This document shows, in pieces, positions 24,522 to 36,161 of a stretch of DNA of 64,000 nt (its first letter is position 1; every line of letters starts with the position of its first letter). Made by a program: the position numbers and the translations under genes. This stretch comes from Byssothecium circinans (taxonomy: Eukaryota > Ascomycota > Dothideomycetes > Pleosporales > Massarinaceae). The stretch lies in contig ML977014.1 in NCBI GenBank assembly GCA_010015675.1, forward strand, positions 162,800 to 226,799. Direction: 5' to 3'. The notes under the pieces are model-generated. The model worked only from the letters and a program-made list of their open reading frames with translations. It did not search any database and was not told the DNA's origin.

Positions 24522-25268
24522 GGTTGACGATGGTACTTGCTTCTAGACTATATCAGTATGCTGCGGGGAGCGGATGACGGAAAAAGAAAAGTGACAAAAG
24601 GGAATGGGACAGCAGAGGTCCCGTCGCTCGCGCGCAAATCTCTCAGAGAGAGATTGCAATGCGCTGATAGCCTTCTTGGTTGTCTCAATCGAAAAGCCCC
24701 CAGGTATCTTTCGGAACCGCGCTCGGCGGTAGTCCCTCAAGCCCACGAAAAGCCCACAAGAGCCCACAGAAGATTGGCTCCAAGGCGCGTGTTCCCACAA
24801 AAGCCGAGAAGCCAATATTGAAACCCTCAGTAACGAAAAGCCTCTGCAAGATGTTGCCGTCCTCAAGAGCGACGTGCAATTCTGCGGTCTGCCAACGTGT
24901 GTGAAGAAAATTGTGCCGCAATGCCCACTACTAACTTGTTTTGTAATTTGTCTGAAGAGTCTGTCGCTCTCTGTTCTGTATCGGTCAAGCCCACAAGCGC
25001 GCAATGCCCACAAATGGAGTCTCGATGTGATGTCGAGGTGAAGTTGCCGGTGCAAAGAAGGTGCGGGTGGCGGGTGAAGAAGAGAAAGTGCGAGGCGGGC
25101 GGGAGAAAAGCTCTTATCGAGATTTTTTTTAGCGGGGCGGCCCGAGCGCCAAAGCGGTGAGCCGACGAACCCCAGCTTGGCACCAGCAGGCGACCCCGTG
25201 GACGTTGCCCAAGAAGCACGTTGACGAGAGCGTGGAAATCAAAACGGCACTGCATCATTGGGACTACA
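24522..25268. promoter_or_regulatory. Shared promoter region of nucleolin and ALG6
   Basis: The start codons of the minus-strand nucleolin gene and plus-strand ALG6 face away from each other across about 750 bases. The plus strand has an unusually dense set of CCCACAA/AGCCCACA-like words between about 24740 and 25010 (four or more copies) and a T-run with flanking purines near 25121. The repeated word may be a binding site; this is seen by eye and not tested statistically. Confidence 0.45.
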
Positions 25269-27073
25269 ATGGCTTCGCCGATGCATAAGCCTCGTCGACG
25301 GAAGAAGTTGTTCGAAGATAGGACTCTCGCGCAAATCACACACGGCACCGTCTCTGATCTACATACGGATACACGCAAGCCGGCTTTCCCTCTCGTTGCT
25401 TTCCTCTGGCCTGCAAAAGGCACAGTGTCGCAATGGATCACCATTCCCCTCATTCTTATGACCGTCGGTCTTTTCAGGTGGACAACTGGGCTGTGGGGAT
25501 ACTCTGGCTTCCAGTCCCCGCCAATGCATGGAGACTTTGAAGCGCAGCGACACTGGATGGAAATCACCAAACACCTTCCAGTATCGCAGTGGTATTTCTA
25601 TGACCTCGATTGGTGGGGGCTGGACTATCCGCCTCTGACTGCCTACCATAGCTGGCTTCTTGGAATTATGTAGGTTCATCCAAATCATCTAGCAGGCTCG
25701 TGCTAATCCACTGCAGTGGTTCTGCCATCCATCGACCGTGGTTCGCTCTCAATCAGTCCCGTGCGCTTGACGACCCCTCGTTGAAAATCTACATGCGAGC
25801 CACCGTCTTCTTTTCCGAATACCTCGTCTACGTCCCCGCTATCATCATCTTCCTTCGCCGATTCTCCCGCGCCGAAAAGGTCAATGTCTGGGAGGCGTCA
25901 ATTGCACTGGTCGCTGTGCTCATGCAGCCAGCAAACATCCTCATCGATCACGGTCACTTCCAATACAATACGGTGATGCTTGGACTCATGGTTGCCAGCA
26001 TGTCGAGTATGCTCGCGGGACGTCACCTTTGGAGCTGCTTCTTCTTCGTTGGAGCTCTCGGGTTCAAGCAGATGGCCCTGTTCTACGCGCCCGCTGTGTT
26101 TGCTTACCTTCTCGGTATCTGCATATTTCCCAGGATTAACATTGTCCGTTTTCTATGTATCGCACTTGTCACAGTGACATCATTTGCCCTGCTATACCTC
26201 CCTTTTGTCGTCGGCGTGGTATACGATACATACAACGGCTTTCCACAAAAGGGCCTTCCGATGCCTCCTCTTCTTGAGTCACTGCCGATCAAGTTGGACA
26301 TAAATGCCCCATATTACCCGGTTCTTCTTCAAATAGCGCAGTCAGGACACAGAATCTTCCCCTTCAGCAGGGGCCTGTTTGAGGACAAAGTGGCCAACAT
26401 TTGGTGTGCCCTTCATACCTTCCATAAGCTTCACCAGTATCCGGGCCCCCTTCTCCAGCGAGCTGCTCTCGTCGCGACATCAGCAGCCATTGCACCGCCG
26501 TGTCTCATCATTTTGCTCAAGCCGAAGAAGGAGTTGGTACCCCTTGCGCTGGCCACAACGTCTTGGGGGTTCTTTCTCTGTTCGTACCAGGTCCACGAAA
26601 AGAACGTCCTGCTTCCATTGCTACCAATGACCCTGCTACTGAGCGGCAATGGAGGCCTACGCCCGTCCGTGCGCGCGTGGGTGGGATTGGCGAACATGCT
26701 TGGAGTGTGGACCATGTTCCCACTATTGAAGAGAGACGAACTCAGGGTGCCGTACTTTGTCCTGTCACTGCTGTGGGCGTACCTTCTCGGCCTGCCCCCG
26801 ATGTCGTTCTCCGCGTACAGAAAGGGGCCGTTGGGACGGCCTTACGCATCTACCAAAGTACTCCATTTGACCATCTACGGGATTATGGTCTGGTGGCACA
26901 TTCTAGAGGCTTTGGTGCCCACCATCGCGGGGAAGCCGGATCTCTGGGTCGTCGCGAATGCAATCTTTGGATGTGGCGGCTTCGGCATTTGCTATCTGTG
27001 GTGCTTGTGGACTCTGACCTGGAAGAGCGAGATCTTTGGGAAGAGTCGGCCGCAAAAGAGCAAGGCACAGTAG
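25269..27073 (+). CDS. alg6: ALG6 alpha-1,3-glucosyltransferase (N-glycan assembly)
   Basis: Predicted ER-membrane enzyme that adds the first glucose from dolichyl-P-glucose onto Man9GlcNAc2-PP-dolichol. Two exons, 25269-25669 and 25717-27073, give 585 residues. The start is the first ATG in frame (MASPMHKPRRRKKLFEDR). The luminal loop motif HGDFEAQRHWMEIT (acidic residue about Asp89, proposed catalytic base in the family) and LDYPPLTAYHSWLLG are the ALG6 signature and separate it from ALG8. Further landmarks are HGHFQYNT and YQVHEKNVLLPLLP, with about ten or more hydrophobic membrane segments. The tail is lysine-rich. Confidence 0.95.
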
Positions 27074-27301
27074 GATAAAATAAGCGTTTCATTTTGTATC
27101 GCTGGACATTCTCAAGATACCCATTTACTAGAGGCCGTTGGAGAGAAGATTGGGGTTTCATTCATGTACAAGTATAGTATAAAGTGTCCATAACTGAGGT
27201 CTACTGTTCTCCAGCAATGCCTGACGCCGTCTCATGCTGTATTGTACATTGCCTTCTAGGTGCATAGTATACATGCGATTCTTTCTCCGAACATGTTGCT
27301 G

Positions 27302-27565
27302 TTATATCTTGAAGCCGTAGCCGGCCATACAGTCCTTGTACTTCGTTACCAGGTCGGCGCATTCGTCTTGGGCGTTGTTCGAGTTTGAAAAGAGCATGCA
27401 TTCGTCGCGCTTCGCTTTTTCGTCGGTGCAGACACAGCAGGGCTATATCATTCCGTCAGCCCATCTCCTCGAATCCAATGGCAATATCCATACCTTTGGC
27501 TTCGCCGGCGCACCCGAATCTGTCTTCAATGCAACGGGCGCGGGAGGAGGAGTTGGTGCTGGCAT
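27302..27565 (-). CDS. cox17: COX17 copper chaperone
   Basis: Small gene, easily missed because it is split: exon 1 27565-27494, intron 27443-27493, exon 2 27442-27302, 70 residues. It carries the KPCCVC copper-binding motif (Cys26, Cys27, Cys29) and a twin CX9C fold: Cys29 and Cys39, Cys52 and Cys62. The C-terminus YKDCMAGYGFKI is the family hallmark. COX17 moves to the intermembrane space, is oxidised by the Mia40 relay, and passes Cu(I) to Sco1 and Cox11 for cytochrome c oxidase assembly. The intron falls between the lysine and the proline of KPCC. The first 24 residues are Pro/Ala-rich and poorly conserved, which is normal. It is divergent from the RanGAP gene. Confidence 0.95.
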
Positions 27566-27943
27566 TGGATTAGTCTTCGGTCATCGCGGAAGTCCCTTTG
27601 GGATGTACCTGATTGATTTGAACCCATTGTAGCGGTGATAATTGTCGTGTTGGAGCTAAGTTTTTGCTTAGCAATTCAAAAAGTTGCAGTTTCGTTGCTC
27701 ATGTCATCGAGCTTGGCATTCCCGTCTCTCGCCGGGCAAACGCCACACTGCACTTCAGGGGTCCAGACAAGGCTGCAGGGCGCAGGCGCAAATAAACCCC
27801 ACCATAACATTTCTCTGCCCTCGCACGCCTGCCCACCACATTCACATCTACCCCACACCACGACCCTCGATCGCCACTCAAACGGCTTGGCCTCTCCGTG
27901 CGAATATCGTTATCTGGGTTGAGAAAGTTGGTTACTTTGAAAG
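27566..27943. promoter_or_regulatory. Shared promoter of COX17 and RanGAP
   Basis: Only 378 bases separate the start codons of these divergent genes, so promoter elements and 5' UTRs must be shared or adjacent. No clear TATA or other named element is visible. Confidence 0.5.
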
Positions 27944-29384
27944 ATGGCTGGATCCAAGATCTTCTCGCTCGAGGGCAAGGGCCTCAAGCTCACGACCGCC
28001 GAGGACATCGAGCCACACATCAAGGAGTTGAAGGAGAACAACGATGTGGAGGAAGTCAAATTTCTGGGAAACACTCTAGGGATCGGGGCCAGTGAGGCGC
28101 TGGCCAAAGTTTTGGAAATGAAGAAGAAGTTGCAGGTTTGTTTACTATGTGCCCCTCCATACGCGCAAACCCCACAAATGCATAAAGCACTCAAGCATCG
28201 TATACTGATCCATGATGCTTTTTTCTGTAGGTTGCAGATTTCGCCGACGTCTTTACCGGCCGTCTCCTCTCCGAAATCCCAACCGCACTCTCCCATCTTT
28301 TAACCTCCCTCCTGACCCTCCCAAACCTCTACACCGTAAACCTCTCCGACAATGCCTTCGGCTTAAACACGCAAGCCCCCCTCGTCGACTTTCTGTCCCA
28401 GCACATTCCCCTGCGCCACCTCATCCTCAACAACAATGGTCTGGGTCCCGCCGCCGGCGTCCTCATCGCCGACGCGCTGACAACGCTCGCCGAGAAGAAA
28501 GAAGCCGCCAAAAAGGAAGGCAAGGAGGTTCCCGACCTAGAGACTGTCATTTGCGGCCGCAACCGTTTGGAGAATGGCAGCATGGCAGCTTGGGCCAAGG
28601 CGTACGCTGCGCACAAGAAGGTCAAGCAGGTCAAGATGGTGCAGAACGGAATTAGGCAGGAGGGTATAACGCATCTGCTCACCAACGGTCTTTCGCACGC
28701 TTCTACGATTGAGATCCTCGATCTGCAGGATAATACGTTCACGGCTATGGGCGCAACGGCTCTCAGCAACGTCGTAGGGAACTGGACGGCGATCAAGGAA
28801 CTCGGTGTCGGTGACTGTCTGCTTAGCGGTCGTGGTGGTGTCGCTCTCGCTGCTGCGTTGAAGAAGGGCAAGAATGGAAAGCTGGAAGTCCTTCGCCTGC
28901 AGTACAATGATATCAACGCAAAAGGTTCGTTCACGCCTGCTGCCCTTTCGTCTATTACCATCGCATCACTGACTTTCGTCACCCAGGTATCGCCGGCCTA
29001 GCAGACGCTCACAAGGCCATCCCAGCGCTCCGCCGTCTCGAACTCAACGGTAACAAATTCGACGAAGAAGACCCCTCCATTGTCACTCTCCGCAAAATCC
29101 TCGAAGAGCGCCAAGAAGCCGCCGACGGCGTCGGTGAAGACGATGACGAGTACTGGGGCCTTGACGAGCTGGATGAGCTAGAGAGCGATGAGGAGGACGA
29201 GGAGGACGAGGAAGAGGAAGCCAAGGCGGGCAGTGATGCTGAGGATGAGGGGGTCGAGGTGGAGGAGAAGGCGGCCAGGGAGTTGATTAGTGCGCAGGAG
29301 AATGAGGAGCAGAATGTACCGCAAGAGGAAGATAAGAAGGTTGATGATTTGGCGGATCAGTTGGCTAAGACGGAGATCAAGTAG
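27944..29384 (+). CDS. rna1: Ran GTPase-activating protein (Rna1/RanGAP)
   Basis: Predicted cytoplasmic GTPase-activating protein for Ran, maintaining the RanGTP gradient for nuclear transport and spindle assembly. Exons 27944-28135, 28231-28924 and 28987-29384 give 427 residues. The body is about eleven leucine-rich repeats of the ribonuclease-inhibitor type; visible units include LYTVNLSDNAFG, LRHLILNNNGLGP, VKMVQNGIRQEG, IEILDLQDNTFT, LEVLRLQYNDI and LRRLELNGNKFDE. The C-terminus is highly acidic (about residues 345-400), matching the acidic tail of Rna1. There is no SUMO-target C-terminal domain, as expected for fungi. Confidence 0.95.
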
Positions 29385-29707
29385 GTCTGTTCTCTTGAAC
29401 GGGACTCACTGATGGGCGAAATAGTCAAGAATGGGTCGGGTTGGACTGGGTGTTAAGGTTTGAAAACGTGTGAGCGCCTGCATATTGACGTTGATACCAT
29501 AGATTGTAGAGAGTTGAACTAATTCTGATCTCATTTGCCTCTGATTGAAGGCCAAGTTGATGTATTCCGCCGAACCGCGTGCCCAGCTCATAAGAAAGCA
29601 ACACTAGATATACATGAACTTCGTTTTCTCGTTCCTTGACACTGGCTCTCCCCGGCACCGTATGCAATGGTATCTGGTTACCCAGCACCATTCTCAACTC
29701 CGCCCAT
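29385..29707. other. Intergenic region between convergent genes
   Basis: About 320 bases of 3' flank between RanGAP (plus) and the SMP-domain gene (minus). Nothing else seen. Confidence 0.5.
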
Positions 29708-30915
29708 CTAAGCCTTCTCGCTCTTCTCCGGGACGACCGACAACGGGCCACCAACAGTGTCCTTGATGACAACCTCAGCAACTGGGCCGGTCTTGCTATC
29801 CTCAACAGTAGATTGGTTCGTGCCATCGCTAAGACGCTCGCGCTTGGCAGCCACGGACTGAGCAGCGGCAGTCAGACCGCCCTTCTCAGTATGACCGTGA
29901 GCACGCGCTTCGAGAGAGTGCAGGCGATCTGCTTCAGCCTTGCTGACGGTCTCCTGCTCGACTTTGGGCTGAACCTTGGCAGATTCCTCTTGGAGTTCGG
30001 TCTCTAGCTCAGGGCGGGAGTCGCTCAGCGAAAGGGTACGCTCGCGTTTGGCAGCGACGGACTGAGCAACGGAAGTCAAACCACCTTTCTCAGTGTGACC
30101 GTGAGCGCGTGCCTCAAGGGAGTGCAGACGATCGGCTTCGGCCTTGGTGACGGTGCCTAACTCGACTTTGGGTTGGATCTTAGCACATTCCGCTTGGAGT
30201 TCGGCTTCTAACTCAGGGTGAGGGGCGTTGGTTTGGCCGAGGGAGCGCTGCATCTCTGTGGAGTTGTCAATGGCACTGTTGAACTGTGGGCTTGGAAATA
30301 TATAGAGAGGTGGAAAGAGGTACTGGAAGATCGACAGCAGTGTTCACATAGGAAGGGACTGTAGGCTTCTTTGGTGATCGTGGCGGATATGAAGGGGGAA
30401 GATGACATACTGCTAACAATGCCCTGAGTAGTCCTCAAGATCTCGGTCGTGACCTGCTGTGGGTTGGTGTCCACGGCAGCCTTGAGGTCATTGACGACGG
30501 CGAGCAGCGAAATGTTGGGAGCCTGGCCCAGCGTAGTGGTGGGCATCGTCTCGTGAACGTCTTGGGCGGCAACTGCCAGCGTCTCAACGGCAGAGATGAC
30601 TGTTGGGGTACGAAGTCAGCATAAACGCATGATTGTGTGTCAAAAGTTGGGCTGAGCAGTTCGTAGTTCTGTAGTTCTGGAAGTGACATGCAGTTGAGGT
30701 ACGGGGGCTACGTACTCTTAGCTGACTGCTCGTCCCTGGCAACGAAATTCTCGCTCACACGGCGAGCATCCTCTGTGGTGATGCTGAGGGGGTCCTGAAC
30801 GAGTTTGTCGAGGACGTTCTTGAGGTGAGTCTGTGGTTGCATTTTGTGAGCATGTGGTCCTGACTGTGGGTGGGAAGTGGCTTACGGAGGTCTTGACGGT
30901 CTCGGTAGCAGACAT
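29708..30915 (-). CDS. Protein with two SMP (LEA-like) domains
   Basis: Hydrophilic protein with two C-terminal copies of the SMP (seed maturation protein, LEA-like) domain, a type linked to stress or dormancy tolerance; function here is unproven. Exons: 30915-30886, 30830-30716, 30599 to about 30418, and 30283-29708, about 300 residues. The N-terminal part (THLKNVLDKLVQDPLS; ISAVETLAVAAQDVHE) is helical. Each repeat contains SLEARAHGHTEKGGLT followed by AQSVAAKRER. The third intron is uncertain: the best-looking donor GTATGT (30410) does not match the phase of the acceptor at 30284. A weaker GTTAGC donor at 30417 does match and gives a closed frame. That end of exon 3 needs transcript data. 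Confidence 0.75.
29834..30217 (-). repeat. Internal duplication of the SMP domain
   Basis: Two copies of a 60-residue unit, at 30217-30038 and 30013-29834, separated by eight residues. They match at 51 of 60 positions, and most differences lie in the first half. The central part (KAEADRLHSLEARAHGHTEK) is identical in both. Confidence 0.9.
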
Positions 30916-32073
30916 GATGTGCGGTGTTTGCAGTTTGTTGTATGTTTGATGTTGGTTGCGTTTGGTGTTGAATTGCGTCGGCGGCTTTGATTGTGTCGAG
31001 GGTGGAGAGAGAGCGTGAGAGTCGAAGTGATGTTGTTTGTTTTGACTGTGACGTGGAATTTTGTTGCGTGCGGCAAGCACCTACCCTCATGCAAACAGAA
31101 ACCGCGGGGAAGCACTTGCTGACCGTGCTGCGGTAGGAAATGGTATTCGAACCTTCATATGGGCAGAGGAGCCAATAATAGAAAGAACAACAATACCTAC
31201 AAACGTGGGAACTTGCTGGGATGAATAGCAAAGGTTCACCATGGAAATTGATGTGTAAGCACTCCGGAACCTTTCCTCTCGACGATTGAAGAGCGAATAT
31301 GCCGGGAATTTCTTGGGTAGGAATCTGGCGTGACAGATCGTTGCGAAGTCAACTTCCCCGGCACCTCCGCACACATTCGATGGGCTTACTATTCACAAAA
31401 TGAATGAGATGGTTTCATAACGCTCAGTTAATACCTTCCCAGGTAAAGAATGCGGACCGGTGCTTTGGGAACACGTGTTTTTCTGTGCTCGTGTGCAATA
31501 TATCCAAGGCTAGGTCTTGTTGAAGAAATGCATGTGGAAGATGTGGTATGCTGAAGAAGCATGGAGAAGTACAGAGTGGAAAACGGGAAGTACAAAATCG
31601 ATGCCTTCGTAAATTGTATCCACCCAGCATGAGTGAGCTTGGTTCGGCACGTCAATTCACATCACGATCCTGCCTGAAGTATCGTTTAAGCCGTTCAGAG
31701 GACATCCGGACGGTCACAGTTTAGGAACATGGGTTGCTTACATTTACAATCGCCGATCAATATTCCCGACTCTACTTGAGTACACGACCTCACTCATACC
31801 CGATCAAGCTTCCCTTCATCCCGAAGAGAGCCGGTTACCGACACTTGCGCCTGACTGATGGCATACAACGCTATCGAGTTGTGCATCATTTCAGTGAGTA
31901 GTTGGATCTGACAGGTGCTCTCTACACCACCCACTTTTTCTAGCGACGCACGTCATCGCGATCGCACATCGTCCATTGACCAGAGCGCCTTTTGGTGCAG
32001 TTCGGGATCGAAACCAACGCTCAGCATTTTTCTCTCAATCCTCGGTAGATGGTGGAACAAGCGGGGGAGTGAA

Positions 32074-32102
32074 GATGTTGGGATGTTGGGATGTTGGGAT
32101 GG
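32074..32102. repeat. 8-bp tandem repeat (GATGTTGG)x3
   Basis: Three perfect copies of GATGTTGG plus a partial fourth. It is a short microsatellite with no evident function. Confidence 0.85.
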
Positions 32103-32275
32103 AAAGTTCTGGAGTGTTTGATAGAATTGACGCATGTGCAGGATGATGCTGGGACGATCTGGAGAAATTATCAACATCAAAGAGCCGCAGTCTCCATTTT
32201 TGCATCGTGGAGATGATGGAGACGATCGTGATGGCACCCCCACGCTCCGACTACAATTCACCGCCACGTACAAAG

Positions 32276-32392
32276 GGTGGTTTTCAGAACTAATTCCGTT
32301 ACGTGGTCGGTAAGATCCTAGTTTTAACCAATCAACGATAGAATGTCATACGATTTACCGAGCACATGACGGAATTAGTTCTGAAAACCACC
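32276..32392. mobile_element. MITE-like inverted-repeat element, 117 bp
   Basis: Two 38-base arms, 32276-32313 and 32355-32392, are inverted copies of each other; the outer 24 bases are identical and three mismatches fall in the inner 14. A 41-base centre separates them. Size and structure suit a miniature inverted-repeat transposable element. No clear target-site duplication is visible, although TA occurs near both sides (TACAAAG at left, TAGTAGG at right). No other copy was noticed in the window. Alternatives are a transcribed hairpin or a chance palindrome; 24 matching bases make chance unlikely. Confidence 0.7.
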
Positions 32393-33203
32393 TAGTAGGT
32401 AGCGCCAAGTTGCCAGGGATGTACTATTGATCATCACCTCTGCCTCTTGGCAGGCCGCGGAACGCTTAGATGAAACAACCGTTTGGCGATAAAGATAAGG
32501 AAAGGGATGCCAGCCATCTGGGCAGCAGCAACGATAAGGACATTATTCTCTGCAAAGATACAACAACATGTCAAATCCGCATGGATTGCGATTGCTTGGA
32601 GAAGGCTCATGAAAAAGCAGGGGAAGCAATCTAGGAGCAAAGAAGAGATGCAAAGACAATTGGACAGGTGTCGGTCTGCACTCTGCAGCGCTTAAATGCG
32701 TGGGACCTGCAGATGACGTACGACGCCGGCCAAACGAAAAACTTGTGACTCCCAATAATGATGGACGGAAAGCCCGTTCCACCTCGCGCCGCCGTCCCAC
32801 AAGAGCAATGAAGATCGGAGATCAGGGCACCATCCAAGGATAATCGGCGCACGTTGCTCCTGCTATTTATCAACCCGTTCCAGGCCTTCCAGCTCCACAC
32901 CTTAGTATCTGGAGAGTTCTATCTGTCTCTATCCGCCGCAACACTAACACCAATTCATCTTCACCTGCTAATTCTACACCCTGAGCTTCATTGCTACAGG
33001 AATTGTTTCTCCCGTCGCTCGCTACATTTCTTGCATCTACAACGACGTCATATACCATATTGGGAGCTTCCACCGAAGCTCTTCGAACCGAACGCTCGCT
33101 CGCCTTATCAAAAGCTAGCAGTAGCAATCCAGTGTAAAGCTTCGTGTGCCAACTTCGTTGAGCATTTCTGAGTTTAATTGTTCCACAACGCCTCACAACT
33201 ATC

Positions 33204-36161
33204 ATGACGACTCCCGTCGACGAACGGCCAGAGCCGACATACGCAATGCACAACACCACACATGTCCTGCCGCACGCCGGCGTGCCTCATCAGAGATCCG
33301 ACGACGACGATGGCACGTTCGTGGGCGAAGAGCTCAGCCAGTCCGGCTCCCGTAACGGCAGGGAGGCCTCACAAACACATCCAGCAAGAGCACGGGCAGG
33401 AAGTCATTTGACCGTGGATACGGTGCGTCTCGATACGTCGGGCAGGTCAATCGCTTCGCCTTCGCAGACTCGTGAGCAAGCTAGTCGCCTCGACGATGAT
33501 CTGGCCATGCTCCAGGCGGAACGGAAGGTCTCCGACATGTCAGAGCTGGAGCGCGAACGGTCGACGACTCGCTCCATGCGACGGCAGCGGTCTCGTAGGG
33601 AAGATCCTGTCGATGACTTCGACGAGGCTACCAACCCGCTGCACGAAAAGGCGGCACTTTTCAAACCCCCTGAGAACCCGACAACAAACCTCTCCAGGTT
33701 TTTCAAAAAGGTACATAACTCGAGCTTTCTCGTCCGATATTTCACATACATCACTCCAGTTGTTCTCATCATTCTCATCCCGCTGCTTTTGGGCGCTCTG
33801 CTATTCAAGGATGCTCATGTCGGCCATGTGCGACTGGTGTGGTTCTGCATCTGGCTTGAAATCGTCTGGCTGACGCTATGGGCTGGGCGGCTTCTTGCCA
33901 AATGTCTGCCCTGGCCTATTGGCATTATTTCCTCCCTGTTCACAAACAACAGCAAGAAGTGGAGAGATATGGGCAAACAGCTTGAGCTGCCCGCAACTCT
34001 ATTCTTTTGGTGGCTAGCCATCGAGATCTCCTTCCTCCCAACGATGAAGAACCACAGTATCGACGGCGACAAAACCACTCGACATTGGCAGACAGTCATG
34101 AACAAGGTCCTTGTTGCTATATTTGTGGGCGTGGTCCTAAATTTTGTGGAGAAAATCATCGTTCAGCTCATTGCTATCAGCTTCCACCTCCGGACGTACG
34201 CCGACCGCATCGAATTGAACAAGTTCCAGATCGGTAGCTTGGCCAAGCTGTACAAGTTCTCAAAGGAGAAGATCGCAATGGAAGATTCGGAGTTTGAATT
34301 GAAGAGTGGAACCGCATCTGGAGCTCGGACACCGGGCCGGGTCATCAAAGAAGCCCAGAGGAATACCAAGGAGGCTTTCAGCAAATTCGGAGACATTGCT
34401 GGTAAAGTTGCAGGGGACTTTACGGGTCGTCAGGTGGTCAAAAGCAGCCATCCACACCAAGTTGTCTTGACACTCTTGGGCAGTTCAAGTGGTGGTCAGG
34501 TCCTGGCTCGCCGGTTGTATCGAACATTTGCTCGCGAAGAAACGGAAACGGTCCATAGCGAGGACCTCAGGAACGCCTTCGAAACTGACGAGGAAGCGGA
34601 TGCAGCATTTTCCATGTTCGACAAAGACATGAATGGTGACATAAGCATGGAGGAGTTGGAGGCTGTCTGTATCGAGATTGGCCGAGAGCGCAAGTCGATC
34701 ACCGCATCCCTCAAAGATCTGGACTCTGTGGTTAGCAAGCTCGACGATGTCTTCATGTTCTTGGTCGTCGTCATAACAATCCTGGTCTTCGTCTCATTGA
34801 TCTCGACCTCCGCCGCCGGTGTTCTCACGTCCGCTGGTTCTACCGTTCTGGCTCTATCGTGGCTGTTTTCCGCTACCGCACAAGAGTTTCTGCAATCCGT
34901 CATTTTCGTCTTTGTCAAGCATCCATTCGACGTCGGTGACCGTGTCTCGATCTACGGCAACACTGGTGCCACAGGCTTGGGTGATGACTACTTTGTCAAA
35001 GAAATCGCCCTCCTCTACACCGAGTTCAAGAAGATGGAAGGTCATGTTGTACAAGCTCCTAACAGCTACCTCAATACGCTGTTTATCCTCAACCAGCGAC
35101 GTTCTGGTGGACTTGCCGAAGCCGTTCCCGTGGTTATTAAGTTCGGTACAACGCTCGATCAAATCGACCAGCTACGTCTACGTCTACTTGAGTTTGTCCG
35201 ATCGGAGAAGCGGGAGTACCAGAGCAACATTCTCACGGAGTTAAGGGAGGTTAAAGAAGTCCACTCACTCACTCTCAACGTCGTGTTCTTCTACAAGAGC
35301 AATTGGCAGAATGAGCTTCTCCGTCTCCAACGCCGCAACAAGTTCATTTCTGCCCTCATGATCGGTATGCAAGAGTGTGGCATAGAAGGCCCGCGTATGC
35401 GCTTTCCTGGTCAAAAGGAGTCTTTCCCGGTCTATATGCAAAATCTTACACACCAGCACACACCTGGTGTTGGCCGCAACGGAACACCCGATCAACCCAA
35501 TGGAATCCTTCACCAACAGGCTCAAGACGAGCCTCTGGTACCCCCAGCGCCCTCCGATGGTGCGGCCGATGGCTTCTCTCACTCCCAAGGTCCTACGAAC
35601 CGTCATCCCTCGATCCTTCGCACTGGACGCGCCCGCGCTGAGTCCATGGCCGCCATGGGTCGTCGCGTCGACTTCTCGCTGGGTATGCGCGACATCGGCA
35701 TGTCCGATATGCCTGGTGACGTCTTCGAGGACAGAGAATCTGAGGACCGCAGCCGTGCTACTGTCACCCGCTTTACCTCGCCATCCCGACACTCACAAGA
35801 CCGTGACCGTGGCTCTCAAGACGTCGGCCGTTCTAGCTCAATTGCGGACCGAGCTTCTGGAGTCCGAAGCCTTCACCGGGTCAATACCGACAGCACACAA
35901 GCTCGCCAGCGCAGTAATCACAGGAACCGCTTCTTCGGCCGCAACCGTCGTCAAGATGAGGAGATGGCTGACATTCCAGAGAGCACTGACTCTCCTGAAA
36001 ACAAGCCGCCAAAACTGGATCCCCGGTCTGGGCTTGAGAGTTCGGCAGCTATGAGAGGCAGCGCCGAGGAGTCACGTCCTTCGCGAGCGTCGGACGATCG
36101 GTCGCTTAGGATGCCTGCTCGCGCCGCAACCGATGGGTTTGAGATGCGGCGAATGCGGTAG
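33204..36161 (+). CDS. EF-hand mechanosensitive channel (MscS, Msy1/Msy2 type)
   Basis: Single-exon gene of 985 residues. Predicted MscS-like channel of the fungal Msy1/Msy2 class, which acts at the ER or cell periphery in calcium and volume control under hypo-osmotic shock. The N-terminal 170 residues are disordered and basic. Four hydrophobic segments follow (about 172-200, 208-231, 263-278, 298-325), then an EF-hand at about 471-485 ([13 protein letters not shown], all ligand positions acidic or Asn/Ser as required), two more membrane segments (about 513-535 and 545-572) and the MscS pore and beta domain with [14 protein letters not shown]. The last 240 residues are Ser/Arg-rich and disordered. 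The arrangement is the textbook one for the family. Confidence 0.93.
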   Translation: MTTPVDERPEPTYAMHNTTHVLPHAGVPHQRSDDDDGTFVGEELSQSGSRNGREASQTHPARARAGSHLTVDTVRLDTSGRSIASPSQTREQASRLDDDLAMLQAERKVSDMSELERERSTTRSMRRQRSRREDPVDDFDEATNPLHEKAALFKPPENPTTNLSRFFKKVHNSSFLVRYFTYITPVVLIILIPLLLGALLFKDAHVGHVRLVWFCIWLEIVWLTLWAGRLLAKCLPWPIGIISSLFTNNSKKWRDMGKQLELPATLFFWWLAIEISFLPTMKNHSIDGDKTTRHWQTVMNKVLVAIFVGVVLNFVEKIIVQLIAISFHLRTYADRIELNKFQIGSLAKLYKFSKEKIAMEDSEFELKSGTASGARTPGRVIKEAQRNTKEAFSKFGDIAGKVAGDFTGRQVVKSSHPHQVVLTLLGSSSGGQVLARRLYRTFAREETETVHSEDLRNAFETDEEADAAFSMFDKDMNGDISMEELEAVCIEIGRERKSITASLKDLDSVVSKLDDVFMFLVVVITILVFVSLISTSAAGVLTSAGSTVLALSWLFSATAQEFLQSVIFVFVKHPFDVGDRVSIYGNTGATGLGDDYFVKEIALLYTEFKKMEGHVVQAPNSYLNTLFILNQRRSGGLAEAVPVVIKFGTTLDQIDQLRLRLLEFVRSEKREYQSNILTELREVKEVHSLTLNVVFFYKSNWQNELLRLQRRNKFISALMIGMQECGIEGPRMRFPGQKESFPVYMQNLTHQHTPGVGRNGTPDQPNGILHQQAQDEPLVPPAPSDGAADGFSHSQGPTNRHPSILRTGRARAESMAAMGRRVDFSLGMRDIGMSDMPGDVFEDRESEDRSRATVTRFTSPSRHSQDRDRGSQDVGRSSSIADRASGVRSLHRVNTDSTQARQRSNHRNRFFGRNRRQDEEMADIPESTDSPENKPPKLDPRSGLESSAAMRGSAEESRPSRASDDRSLRMPARAATDGFEMRRMR

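Larger units (their letters stand above)
30916..33203. other. 2.3-kb intergenic region with small repeats
   Basis: No recognisable protein gene. Contains a short tandem repeat (32074-32102), a 117-bp inverted-repeat element (32276-32392) and, near 32880-33200, pyrimidine-rich sequence that is probably the 5' leader of the MscS gene. Open frames here overlap on both strands and lack motifs. Confidence 0.5.
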
